NCBI RefSeq assembly: GCF_015350805.1
Contig: NZ_JADKSG010000001.1
Location: forward strand, 310,001 to 374,000
Origin: Herbiconiux sp. VKM Ac-1786
GTDB taxonomy: Bacteria > Actinomycetota > Actinomycetes > Actinomycetales > Microbacteriaceae
DNA length: 64,000 nucleotides
Reading direction: 5' to 3'
Shown here: piece after piece, positions 41,225 to 49,239 of the stretch
Layout: every line of letters starts with the position of its first letter
Numbering within the stretch: the first letter of the stretch is position 1
The notes under the pieces: generated by a model
What the model saw: only the letters and a program-made list of their open reading frames with translations
The model's database searches: none
What the model was told of the DNA's origin: nothing
Program-made: the position numbers and the translations under genes

Positions 41225-42034
41225 CTAGGGGGCGCCGAAGCCGGCGGCGGCCAGCACGTCGCGGCCCGCGCTGCCGGTGACGAGCTCGACGAACGCCCGG
41301 GCCGCCGCGGGGTTCTGGGCGCCGGCGACAGGAGCGATCGGATAGGTGTTGACGGCTTCGGCCGACTCCGCGATGTCGATGCCCTCGACGGCGTCGCCGG
41401 CGGCCACCACGTCGGTGACGTAGACCAGTCCCGCGTCGGCCTCGCCACTCGTGACCTTGCCGAGCACGTCGGTGACGGAGGACTCCTCGCTCACGGCGGG
41501 GATCGTCACGCCGGCGGCCTTCTCGAGGGTCTCCGCGGCGGCGCCGCAGGGCACCTGGGGTGCGCAGAGCACCGTGGCGATGCCCGGGTCGGCGAGGTCG
41601 GCGAGGCGCGCGACGCCGCCCGGGTTGCCCGGGGGCACGGCGATCGTGAGCACGTTGGTGGCGAAGTCGACCGGTGCCGCGGCGTCGACCACACCGGCGT
41701 CGATGAGCTTCGCCATGTTCTTCTCGTCGGCCGAGGCGAACACGTCGGCCGGCGCCCCCTCGGTGATCTGGGTCACGAGGTCCGAGGAGCCGGCGAACGA
41801 GAGCTCGACGGTGACTCCCGGATGCGCGGCCTCGAACTCCTGGGCGAGCTCGGTGAAGGTGGCCTTCAGCGAGGCCGCCGCGAACACGGTGACGGTGCCC
41901 TCGAGGGCGGCCTCCGTGCTGCCGGGGACGGCGGAGGATGCCGGGACGTCACTCGCCGGGGCGGCCTGGCCCGCGCATCCGCTCAGCAGCAGCAGCGTGG
42001 CCGCGGCCAGCACCGCCGTCGTCGCGCGGCGCAT
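41225..42034 (-). CDS. modA: Molybdate-binding lipoprotein ModA
   Basis: The 269-residue receptor has a lipobox (LLLLSGCAG) and the ModA motifs VTVFAAASLKATFTELAQEFEAAHPGV, SFAGSSDLVTQITEGAPADVFASAD and SGEADAGLVYVTDV. These bind the molybdate oxyanion through Ser/Ala/Tyr backbone contacts. ATG 42034 overlaps the preceding regulator stop by one base (TGATG), so regulator and receptor are co-translated. Confidence 0.93.
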   Translation of the reverse strand: MRRATTAVLAAATLLLLSGCAGQAAPASDVPASSAVPGSTEAALEGTVTVFAAASLKATFTELAQEFEAAHPGVTVELSFAGSSDLVTQITEGAPADVFASADEKNMAKLIDAGVVDAAAPVDFATNVLTIAVPPGNPGGVARLADLADPGIATVLCAPQVPCGAAAETLEKAAGVTIPAVSEESSVTDVLGKVTSGEADAGLVYVTDVVAAGDAVEGIDIAESAEAVNTYPIAPVAGAQNPAAARAFVELVTGSAGRDVLAAAGFGAP

Positions 42035-42438
42035 CAGGCCCGCCCGCCCGGGGTCTCGATCATCACGGTCGTGGCCTTGACCACCGCGATGGCGATCGAG
42101 CCGGGCTCGAGGCCCAGTTCGCGCACCGCTTCGCTGCTCATCAGCGAGACGATGCGGTGGGGGCCGCACTGCAGTTCGACCTGGGCCATCACCGTGTCGG
42201 CGACGACCCCGGTGACGACACCGACGAGCCGGTTGCGCGCCGAACGGCCGATCTCGGACGGGTCGGCGGGCAGCACGGCGTTGCGGCGGGCGAGCTCGGC
42301 CATCGCGAGGCCGTCGACGACGCTGCGCCCCGCCTCGTCCTTGCCGCTCGCCAGGAGGCCCCCGTCGATCCAGCGGCGCACGGTGTCGTCGCTCACCCCG
42401 AGGAAGCTCGCGGCGTCTCGGATCCGTATCTGCGTCAT
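42034..42438 (-). CDS. HTH-Mop (TOBE) molybdate-responsive regulator
   Basis: The 134-residue protein joins an excisionase/MerR-like helix-turn-helix (IRIRDAASFLGVSDDTVRRWIDGGLLAS) to a single Mop domain (ARNRLVGVVTGVVADTVMAQVELQCG then HRIVSLMSSEAVRELGLEPGS). Mop domains bind molybdate or tungstate. It probably represses modABC when molybdate is plentiful, replacing ModE. ATG 42438 is used: TAGAGT seven bases upstream looks like a leaderless -10, and the GTG at 42447 would cut into it. Confidence 0.85.
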   Translation of the reverse strand: MTQIRIRDAASFLGVSDDTVRRWIDGGLLASGKDEAGRSVVDGLAMAELARRNAVLPADPSEIGRSARNRLVGVVTGVVADTVMAQVELQCGPHRIVSLMSSEAVRELGLEPGSIAIAVVKATTVMIETPGGRA

Positions 42439-42593
42439 GGATGCCACTCTAGCGCCGGATCTGCGGATTTCTCCTGTCGGAACAATGCAGATCCGGGCGC
42501 TCCCGCCCGCGACCGGGCAAGGTGGGACCGTCAGCCCCGGACCCCGGACCCCGGCCGACGTCGCGCCGTCGTGCGCACCGGAAGGGGACCGTC

Positions 42594-42845
42594 ATGGCCG
42601 AGCTGACCTCGTTCGACCGTCTGCCGTGGAGGCACGGCGACACCGTCGACTACGAGCACCGCGGGAAGAGCTACTTCCTCGCCGCCTCGAACGGCACCAC
42701 CTGGGTGCTCGGGGATCGCGAGAGCGGTCGCACCCTCGCGATCCTGCGGCTCGACGAGAACCAGGGCCCTCCGCTCTGGACCCTCCGCGGGCCCTCCCAC
42801 GACCTCGCCGGGGAGAGCTGGATGCTGCTGCTGGCCGCAGCGTGA
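42594..42845 (+). CDS. Small hypothetical protein, 83 residues
   Basis: A short soluble protein (MAELTSFDRLPWRHGDTVDY..) of mixed beta strands, with GKSYFLAASNGTTWVLGDRES, no motif I recognise and no cysteine. GAAGGGG sits before ATG 42594. It is separated by 155 bases from the regulator and by 88 from the next small gene. Coding bias is normal. Confidence 0.7.
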   Translation: MAELTSFDRLPWRHGDTVDYEHRGKSYFLAASNGTTWVLGDRESGRTLAILRLDENQGPPLWTLRGPSHDLAGESWMLLLAAA

Positions 42846-42933
42846 AGGCCCGGCCACGAAAGGGTGGCGCTTTTCGCGGCGGGGGTGGAGTGTGGGAGCA
42901 TCCCTGCCCCGGGAATCCTCGAAAGGACCCACC

Positions 42934-43179
42934 ATGGCCAAGAAAGAGATCGAGAAGGTCGGCTTCGACCCGATCGAGTTCGCCCACGGACTCGGCATCC
43001 AGAGCAAGCACGCGTACCTCGCGGGCTTCGCCTCGATCGTCGTCTCCCTCATCGCGTGGCTCGTGTCACGCGGCAAGAAGACCGACGACAAGGCCCAGTC
43101 CGACCGCTGGGGCATCTTCATCGGCCACTGGGCCCCGACCTTCTTCGCGATCGGCCTCGCGCTGAAGACCGAGGAGTAG
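42934..43179 (+). CDS. Small membrane protein, 81 residues
   Basis: The protein opens MAKKEIEKVGFDPIEFAHGL, then has two hydrophobic segments (YLAGFASIVVSLIAWLV and IFIGHWAPTFFAIGLAL) separated by a charged loop (RGKKTDDKAQSDRW). GAAAGGA lies before ATG 42934. It resembles small two-helix membrane proteins of unknown function common in actinobacteria. A strong palindromic terminator follows 28 bases after the stop. Confidence 0.75.
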   Translation: MAKKEIEKVGFDPIEFAHGLGIQSKHAYLAGFASIVVSLIAWLVSRGKKTDDKAQSDRWGIFIGHWAPTFFAIGLALKTEE

Positions 43180-43207
43180 TCGACGCGGAATCGCGCAGCT
43201 GCAACGA

Positions 43208-43235
43208 CGAAGGGCCCGCCTAGGCGGGCCCTTCG
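43208..43235. terminator. Bidirectional terminator palindrome
   Basis: A perfect 28-base palindrome (arms CGAAGGGCCCGCC) sits between the small membrane gene and the convergent tRNA gene. It has no T-tract, as is common in high-GC genomes, but T-rich bases follow on both sides. It should end transcription from both directions. Confidence 0.8.
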
Positions 43236-43256
43236 TTCGTTCCTGGGGAACGGATC

Positions 43257-43332
43257 TGGTGGAGCTAAGGGGATTCGAACCCCTGACCTTCTCATTGCGA
43301 ACGAGACGCGCTACCAACTGCGCCATAGCCCC
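43257..43332 (-). tRNA. tRNA-Ala (CGC)
   Basis: The 76-base gene on the minus strand folds as a standard cloverleaf: acceptor stem GGGGCTA with TAGCTCC, T-arm with GGTTCGAATCC, anticodon loop TTCGCAA giving anticodon CGC (alanine), and encoded CCA. The G3-U70 wobble pair, the alanine identity element, is present. No intron. Confidence 0.96.
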
Positions 43333-43361
43333 GCTGACGTCGAAACGACAACCCCGATATT

Positions 43362-44720
43362 CTACGACGAAAGCGGCGCCGATTGCGAACCGGGCCGGCC
43401 CGTCCCCGTGGCCGTCGCGGCCGGCACCGCCTCCCGGGCCCGCCAGCGCCCGAGCATCAGGATCGCGGCCGAGAGCAGCACCACCCCGATCACGGCGGTG
43501 GGCAGGTCCATGAAGAACTCCATCACGAGGAACGGCGGCACGAACGCCAGCACGGTCGCCACCGCCACCACCGGCGTCGGCGGGGTCGGCCCCACCTCGC
43601 GCGGCGCCTCCCAGCGGCCCACGAGGAACGACAGCCCGAACACCGCGGCGAGCACCAGCACGAACATCACCGGCCGCGACCACCACCAGGCCGGGCTCGC
43701 CGGCTCGGGCGAGGCACCGGGGATCAGCAGCAGCGCCCCCGAGACCAGCAGGATGACGGGCAGGTGCCAGAGGTAGATCGTCATCAGGCGGGTGCCGACG
43801 AGGAACACCACGGCCCGGGCCGCGTGCGTGTTCATCAGGCGGGCGAGGGCCGGTTTCAGCAGCCTCAGGATGCACGCCTGGGCCACCGCGAGCGCCACCA
43901 GCGGCAACGTGGGCGGGTTGAGGTTCGTCAGCATGTCGTCGGCGTACGGGCCCCAGACGGTGAGCGGCACGAGCGCCGCGTAGGCGAGCGCCGCGATGCC
44001 GACGAGGGTGTACCAGCGCCGGGCGGCGAACCAGCCGTCGGCGTAGAAGAAGCCGAGCTGCTGCACGAGCAGCCAGACGAAGAACAGGTTCAGCAGGCCG
44101 ATCTCGGTGATGCCCGTGGAGTAGCGGAGGGCGTCGATCGCGATCGCCCCGGCGAGCAGCACCACGAGGGTCGCTCGGGGGGCCCGGGCGTGCCACCCGG
44201 CCATCAGCGGCACGAGCGCCTGGCAGAGGGTGTAGGCCGCGAGGAACCAGAGCGGAGAGGCGGCACCGACGACCGCCACGTCGATCAGTGCGGGGTCGAC
44301 GCCGAACAGGCGCGCTCCCCCGATCACGACCGCGTAGAAGACGAACAGCGGCAGGGCCGGCTGGGCGAGCCGCAGCACGCGGTTGCGCACGTAGCCCGCG
44401 GCCGTGCCGCCCCGGCGGGTGAGGCTGCGCCAGGCGGTGAGGGATGCGAATCCGCCCACCACGAAGAAGAGGGGCATGATCTGGCCGGCCCAGGTGACTG
44501 GGGCGAACCACCACTGCTCCTCGAGGGGCCGCGAGACGATGATCGAGCCGTCGGGGCCGGCGCCCACCCCGACCATCAGCAGGTGGATCAGCACGACCAG
44601 CAGCACGCAGAACACCCGGGCCAGGTCGAGCGTCAGGTCGCGCTTGGACAGGTCGATGGCGGCGGCTCCCGAGGCCGACCGCGATCTCGAGGCGGGGGCG
44701 CGGACTCCGGCGTCACTCAT
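43362..44720 (-). CDS. Acyltransferase-3 family membrane protein
   Basis: The 452-residue protein has ten or more membrane helices and starts the catalytic unit as LTLDLARVFCVLLVVLIHLLM with the His used by OafA-type O-acyltransferases, then PLFFVVGGFASLTAW. It would transfer acetyl groups to an extracytoplasmic sugar, peptidoglycan or glycolipid. TAGGAT six bases before ATG 44720 suggests a leaderless transcript. The C-terminal tail is Ala/Arg/Ser-rich and cytosolic. Confidence 0.88.
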   Translation of the reverse strand: MSDAGVRAPASRSRSASGAAAIDLSKRDLTLDLARVFCVLLVVLIHLLMVGVGAGPDGSIIVSRPLEEQWWFAPVTWAGQIMPLFFVVGGFASLTAWRSLTRRGGTAAGYVRNRVLRLAQPALPLFVFYAVVIGGARLFGVDPALIDVAVVGAASPLWFLAAYTLCQALVPLMAGWHARAPRATLVVLLAGAIAIDALRYSTGITEIGLLNLFFVWLLVQQLGFFYADGWFAARRWYTLVGIAALAYAALVPLTVWGPYADDMLTNLNPPTLPLVALAVAQACILRLLKPALARLMNTHAARAVVFLVGTRLMTIYLWHLPVILLVSGALLLIPGASPEPASPAWWWSRPVMFVLVLAAVFGLSFLVGRWEAPREVGPTPPTPVVAVATVLAFVPPFLVMEFFMDLPTAVIGVVLLSAAILMLGRWRAREAVPAATATGTGRPGSQSAPLSS

Positions 44721-44821
44721 GTCGCCATCCTAGGAGCGGAGCCCATCGCCGCCCGGGCATACCACGGGCAGGTCGACGGATGCGCGTGCCGCACCCGTCG
44801 CCGCGAGACGATCGGGCGAGT

Positions 44822-45829
44822 TCAGCCCGCGCGACGCCGCGCGAGCACCGCGTCGATGTCGAGGTGGGCGTCGGTGTCGCCGTCGACGATGCCCATGCGC
44901 GCGAAGCGGGACGGCACGGCGGGGGCCACGGGGGCGTCCGGCGCCACCGGCTCCGCGACGGGCAGCGACGCGACCGTGGCCGACTCGGCCTCCAGGCGCG
45001 CCCGCAGGGCGGCCTCGGCCAACGCGGCGGCCCGGCGCAGAGACTCGTGGTGGTCGGGCTCGGCGCGCTCCCGGGAGGCGCGGGCGGTGGCCTCGGCGAG
45101 CTCGGCGGTCTTCACCGTGTCGAGACGCTCGGGCACGTCGACCTCCGCCGGCTGGTCGAGACCGAGCGGCAGGGCCGTGCGCGAGAGGTAGAGGGGCCGC
45201 GGCACGGCGACGGGGACCCAGCCCGAAGCGCGATCGCCGGCCGAGCGGCCGTCATCCTCCGCCTCGACGGCGGCGGGCGCGAAGGCGTCCTCAAACCCGT
45301 AGTCGACGAGCTCCGGCGAGGCCAGCGGAACCCCGTTCGGAGCGAGCGAGGCGGGCAGCCGCAGCCGGCGCCCGGCGCGGGCGAGCCGCACCAGCATCGC
45401 GATGCTGACGACCGAGGCCAGCGCGCCACCGATCAGGATGATCCAGGCTCCCGTGTAGACGGCCTGCATGCCGCCGAGCACGGCGACCGACAGCGAGACG
45501 GCGAGCACCAGTGCGGTGACGGCACGCGAGCGGCGCAGCCGGTCGGCGGTGCGCACGGCGCTCGGCACGGCCGAGAGCGACTGCTGCTGCGCCCGGTGCT
45601 TCAGGATGCGCTCCTGCTCGGCGATCGACCGGGCACTCGCCTCGACCCGGATCTCCTCGGGCACCTCGGCGGTCTCGGCGAGGATGCGCAGGGTCTGCTG
45701 CAGCCGCACGGCGTTCCGCTCCGTGGCGAGGTACTGCCGCGAGCGGAACCAGGACGGCAGCAGGTACGCGAGCCACAGCACCGCCGCGAGGGCGATGATG
45801 AACCCTCCGCTGAGCCAGTCCGTCGTCAT
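44822..45829 (-). CDS. Conserved two-helix membrane protein (Rv0996/GlpR-locus type)
   Basis: The 335-residue protein has an N-terminal helix (residues 7-25, LSGGFIIALAAVLWLAYLLPSW), a coiled-coil-like helix (ERNAVRLQQTLRILAETAEV, SIAEQERILKHRAQQQ), two more helices around 100-150, and a long cytosolic, acidic and Ala-rich tail. The position, beside rimJ-like and galU genes, matches the actinobacterial locus that in Corynebacterium encodes the receptor for the gephyrin-like division protein. I cannot show orthology from sequence alone. TACCGT six bases before ATG suggests a leaderless transcript. Confidence 0.75.
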   Translation of the reverse strand: MTTDWLSGGFIIALAAVLWLAYLLPSWFRSRQYLATERNAVRLQQTLRILAETAEVPEEIRVEASARSIAEQERILKHRAQQQSLSAVPSAVRTADRLRRSRAVTALVLAVSLSVAVLGGMQAVYTGAWIILIGGALASVVSIAMLVRLARAGRRLRLPASLAPNGVPLASPELVDYGFEDAFAPAAVEAEDDGRSAGDRASGWVPVAVPRPLYLSRTALPLGLDQPAEVDVPERLDTVKTAELAEATARASRERAEPDHHESLRRAAALAEAALRARLEAESATVASLPVAEPVAPDAPVAPAVPSRFARMGIVDGDTDAHLDIDAVLARRRAG

Positions 45830-45917
45830 GGCTCTACGGTAGGGGCGCACGCCGCCCGCACCCCTCAACGCGGGACGTGTGTCGGGTGGGAATCGGCTCC
45901 GCGTGAGCCGGCCGGCC

Positions 45918-46571
45918 TCAGGCGCGGGTGATCGGGATGGCCCGCTGCGCCGCGATGCGCTCGCTCTCGGGCACGACGCCGTCGCCCTCGGGCACCGCGC
46001 CCTCCTGCCACCGCCGCAGCACGCCCACCGGCAGCTCCTCGCGCACCAGCGCGAAGCAGAAGTGGTCGCGCCAGTCGCCGTTGATGTGGATGTACCGACG
46101 CCGGAGCCCCTCGTACCGGAACCCCAGCTTCTCGACCACGCGCAGACTCGGCCCGTTCTCGGGCCGGATGCAGATCTCGATGCGATGCAGCCCCACCGAG
46201 AAGAAGCAGTAGTCGCTCGCGAGCGCGGTGCTGATCGGCGTGATGTTCTTGCCCGCGAAGCGCTCCGACACCCAGTACCCGATCGAGGCCGAGGCCACGG
46301 AGCCGTAGGTGATCGACGAGACGTTCAGCTGCCCGGCCACCTCGCCGTCGTACTCGATCAGGAAGGGCAGCCCGAACCCCGCGCGCGCGTTGGTCTGCAG
46401 AGAGCGGATGCTCGCGCGGGTGTCGAAGGACATCGGACCCTGCGGGTTGGTCGCCTCCCACGTGCGCAGCCACGACCGGTTCTCGATCAGCTCGCGCTCG
46501 AGGGTCTTGGCGTCACGCACCCGGATGGGCCGGAGCGTGACGGGCCCCTCGGTCAGCGTGGGTACGAACAT
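45918..46571 (-). CDS. RimJ/RimL-type N-acetyltransferase
   Basis: The 217-residue GNAT enzyme matches the RimJ/RimL group: VTLRPIRVRDAKTLERELIENRSWLRTWE, SIGYWVSERFAGKNITPIS for acetyl-CoA binding, and the C-terminal NGPSLRVVEKLGFRYEGLRRRYIHINGDWRDHFCFAL. Relatives acetylate ribosomal proteins or other N-termini. TAGTGT seven bases upstream is a possible leaderless -10. The arrangement next to galU is conserved in actinobacteria. Confidence 0.9.
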   Translation of the reverse strand: MFVPTLTEGPVTLRPIRVRDAKTLERELIENRSWLRTWEATNPQGPMSFDTRASIRSLQTNARAGFGLPFLIEYDGEVAGQLNVSSITYGSVASASIGYWVSERFAGKNITPISTALASDYCFFSVGLHRIEICIRPENGPSLRVVEKLGFRYEGLRRRYIHINGDWRDHFCFALVREELPVGVLRRWQEGAVPEGDGVVPESERIAAQRAIPITRA

Positions 46572-46602
46572 GGCTGGAACACTACCGCGCCCGTCGAGTC
46601 GT

Positions 46603-47493
46603 TCAGAGTCCGGACACGAACTCCTGCAGCCACGGCCGGAGGTCGGGGCCGAGGTCGCTGCGGTCGCTGGCGAGCTGCACGATCGCCTTGATGTAGTCGA
46701 GCTTGTCGCCGGTGTCGTAGCGGCGGCCGCCGAAGACGACGCCGTAGACGCCGCCCGCGATCGAGTCGTCGTCGGCGAGGGTCAGCAGAGCATCCGTCAG
46801 CTGGATCTCGCCACCCTTGCCCGGAGGGGTCTTCTCGAGGATGTCGAACACCTCGGGCTGCAGCACGTAGCGGCCGATCACGGCGAGGTTCGAGGGCGCG
46901 GTGCCCTCGTCGGGCTTCTCGACGAGGCCGGTGACCTTCACCACGTCGTCCTCGTCGGTGGCCTCGACCGAGGCGACACCGTAGAGGTGCGTCATGGAGG
47001 GGTCGACCTCCATCAGCGCGATGACGGTGGCGCTGCGCGTGTCCTGCACCTCGAGCATCCGCTTCAGCAGCGGGTCGCGGGCGTCGATGATGTCGTCACC
47101 GAGCAGCACCGCGAACGGCTCGTGACCGACGTGCATGCGCGAGCGCAGCACCGCGTGGCCGAGGCCGAGCGGGTCGCCCTGACGCACGTAGTGCATCTCG
47201 GCGAGGGCGGTGGACTCGTTGACCACCCGGAGCATCTCGCCCTTGCCCTTCTGCTCGAGCGTCGACTCGAGTTCGTAGACCCGGTCGAAGTGGTTCTCGA
47301 TGGCCGCCTTGTTGCGGCCGGTCACCACGAGCACGTCGTTCAGGCCGGCACCGACGGCCTCCTCCACGACGTACTGGATGGCGGGCTTGTCGACGACCGG
47401 CAGCATCTCCTTCGGCATCGCCTTGGTGGCGGGAAGGAAGCGCGTGCCGAGACCGGCGGCCGGAATAACTGCTTTGGTCAGTGGTGTCCCCAT
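46603..47493 (-). CDS. galU: UTP-glucose-1-phosphate uridylyltransferase
   Basis: The 296-residue enzyme has GLGTRFLPATKAMPKEMLP at its N-terminus, VDKPAIQYVVEEAV, LLGDDIID for metal and nucleotide binding, VEKPDEGTAPSNLAVIGRYVL and YDTGDKLDYIKA. It makes UDP-glucose for cell-wall and glycan synthesis. ATG 47493 is preferred: TATGCT seven bases before it is a good leaderless -10, while ATG 47505 would start inside that hexamer. Family length is 290-300. Confidence 0.95.
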   Translation of the reverse strand: MGTPLTKAVIPAAGLGTRFLPATKAMPKEMLPVVDKPAIQYVVEEAVGAGLNDVLVVTGRNKAAIENHFDRVYELESTLEQKGKGEMLRVVNESTALAEMHYVRQGDPLGLGHAVLRSRMHVGHEPFAVLLGDDIIDARDPLLKRMLEVQDTRSATVIALMEVDPSMTHLYGVASVEATDEDDVVKVTGLVEKPDEGTAPSNLAVIGRYVLQPEVFDILEKTPPGKGGEIQLTDALLTLADDDSIAGGVYGVVFGGRRYDTGDKLDYIKAIVQLASDRSDLGPDLRPWLQEFVSGL

Positions 47494-47553
47494 GTCCGAG
47501 AGCATATCCAGGTTCGCGCATCCCTCACTCCACGCGGCTCTAGAATCGATCTC

Positions 47554-48138
47554 ATGGCCACCGACCGCAGCACCGACAAGCGGGCCCTCCGCGCCGAGCT
47601 GCGCGAGCGCCGGCGCACCCGCCCCGCCCACGTCGTCGACGCCGCCGAACTGGGCTTCACCGAGAACCTCGTGAAGATCGCCACCGAGACGGATGCGCGG
47701 GTCATCTCCGCGTACCTGCCGACGTCGTTCGAGCCGAACACCCGCCCCTTCATCAACTGGGCACTGGCCGACGGCCGCCGCGTGCTCCTTCCGATCGCCC
47801 GTCAGGACGGTCTGCTCGACTGGGCCGAGGCCGACGGCGAGACCGAGACCGAGGGGCTCTACGGCCTTCCCGAGCCGGCCGGCGGCATCCTCGGCCCGAT
47901 CGCCATCAACGACGCCGACCTCATCGTCATCCCGGCCTCGGCCGTCGACGAACGCGGCACCCGCATGGGCTGGGGGCGCGGCTACTTCGACCGCACGCTC
48001 GGCTCCATGGAGAACTGCCCGCCGGTGTTCGCCGTCGTGTTCGACGACGAGATCCTCGACGAGGTGCCCCGCGAGGTGCACGACGCCCCCGTCGACGGAG
48101 CCGTCACCCCCACCCGCATCATCCGTTTCGCGCGCTGA
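47554..48138 (+). CDS. 5-formyltetrahydrofolate cyclo-ligase
   Basis: The 194-residue enzyme has the ATP/folate-binding motif GTRMGWGRGYFDRTL and DLIVIPASAVDERG, with an Arg-rich N-terminal helix (KRALRAELRERRRTRP). It converts 5-formyl-THF to methenyl-THF using ATP. TAGAAT (47541-47546) lies seven bases before ATG 47554, so the message is probably leaderless. It is divergent from galU, a conserved layout. Confidence 0.93.
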   Translation: MATDRSTDKRALRAELRERRRTRPAHVVDAAELGFTENLVKIATETDARVISAYLPTSFEPNTRPFINWALADGRRVLLPIARQDGLLDWAEADGETETEGLYGLPEPAGGILGPIAINDADLIVIPASAVDERGTRMGWGRGYFDRTLGSMENCPPVFAVVFDDEILDEVPREVHDAPVDGAVTPTRIIRFAR

Positions 48139-48169
48139 CCGCGCGCGAAGCACGTTCCCGGAGGCTCCT

Positions 48170-48517
48170 GTGCCCACCTACTCCTACCGCTGCACCGAGT
48201 GCGACAACGCCTTCGACATCCAGCAGGCCTTCACCGACGACACGCTCACCGAGTGCCCCGTCTGCGGCGGCAAGCTGCGCAAGGTCTTCAGCCCCGTCGG
48301 CGTGACCTTCAACGGCTCGGGCTTCTACCGCACCGACTCGCGGGCGAAGTCGTCCGACTCGACGCCGGCCTCGAGCTCGTCGTCCTCGTCCTCGTCGAAG
48401 TCCGACTCGGGCAGCGGGAGCTCCGGCGGCGGCTCGAAGTCCGACTCCTCGGGCTCCTCGGGCTCGAAGTCGACTCCCGCGGCCACGTCGACCCCGTCGA
48501 AGGCGGCCTCCTCCTAA
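48170..48517 (+). CDS. FmdB-family zinc-ribbon protein with Ser-rich tail
   Basis: The 115-residue protein begins MPTYSYRCTECDNAFDIQQA and has a second pair CPVC, forming a zinc ribbon (residues 7-10 and 33-36). The rest (from about 58) is a low-complexity Ser/Gly/Lys/Thr tail. FmdB-type ribbons are thought to regulate or bind nucleic acid. GTG 48170 follows CGGAGG. It sits between 5-FCL and mscL as in other actinobacteria. Confidence 0.88.
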   Translation: MPTYSYRCTECDNAFDIQQAFTDDTLTECPVCGGKLRKVFSPVGVTFNGSGFYRTDSRAKSSDSTPASSSSSSSSSKSDSGSGSSGGGSKSDSSGSSGSKSTPAATSTPSKAASS

Positions 48518-48526
48518 ACTGAACCC

Positions 48527-48985
48527 ATGTTCAAGGGATTCAGGGAGTTCATCCTCCGCGGAAACGTCATCGACCTCGCGGTCGCCGTGGTCATCGGCGC
48601 CGCCTTCACCGCGGTGGTCAACTCGATCGTCGCGAACATCTTCAACCCGGTCATCAGTGCGCTGTTCCAGGCCGACAGCCTCGACAACGCCGGCATCGTC
48701 GGGATCGGCGACGCCCAGATCAAGTTCGGCGCCGTGCTGGGTGCGATCATCCAGTTCCTGATCGTCGCCGTCGTGGTCTACTTCGTGTTCGTCGTGCCGA
48801 TCAACCACCTGAAGAAGGCCGCGTTCGCCATCAAGGGCACGCCCGCCGAATCGCTCGAGGAGACGAACGAGGAGCTGCCGCCCACCGAGACGGAGCTGCT
48901 GATCGAGATCCGCGACCTGCTCGCCGCCCAGCGCGCGGCCGCCGCGGGCGAGCCCCCGGCGACGGGTCACACGCCCAAACACTAG
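48527..48985 (+). CDS. mscL: Large-conductance mechanosensitive channel MscL
   Basis: The 152-residue channel begins MFKGFREFILRGNVIDLAVA with the pore helix VVIGAAFTAVVNSIVANIF, then a periplasmic loop and the second helix AIIQFLIVAVVVYFVFVVPI. The charged C-terminal bundle EIRDLLAAQRAA follows. It opens on hypo-osmotic shock. TAAACT six bases before ATG suggests leaderless transcription. Confidence 0.96.
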   Translation: MFKGFREFILRGNVIDLAVAVVIGAAFTAVVNSIVANIFNPVISALFQADSLDNAGIVGIGDAQIKFGAVLGAIIQFLIVAVVVYFVFVVPINHLKKAAFAIKGTPAESLEETNEELPPTETELLIEIRDLLAAQRAAAAGEPPATGHTPKH

Positions 48986-48988
48986 CGG

Positions 48989-49204
48989 TCACCAGTGCGG
49001 TGGCACGTCCTGCTTGAGCCGCTCGTCGTTGGCTCCGGCTCCGGATGCGCCACCGCCGCTCGCGGGCGTGCTGACCCCCCACGCCTGATCCGTGTCCTCC
49101 GCGGCGCGCACCGGCTCACCGTCCGGGCCGGTCTGGGGCGTCGGGTCGCTGCCCGGCACGGCCGAGGTCGCCACGCGACGACGGCCGACCTTCTTCACAT
49201 CCAT
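48989..49204 (-). CDS. Small hypothetical protein, 71 residues
   Basis: The protein starts MDVKKVGRRRVATSAVPGSD and is hydrophilic and Gly/Ala/Pro-rich with no cysteine or recognised fold; the end reads NDERLKQDVPPHW. TACCCT six bases before ATG 49204 supports leaderless transcription and thus a real gene. The much longer frame upstream of it overlaps the helicase-like gene and is a shadow. It converges with mscL. Confidence 0.6.
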   Translation of the reverse strand: MDVKKVGRRRVATSAVPGSDPTPQTGPDGEPVRAAEDTDQAWGVSTPASGGGASGAGANDERLKQDVPPHW

Positions 49205-49239
49205 GGCACCAGGGTACGGCGCAGGGGCCGGGACGCGGC

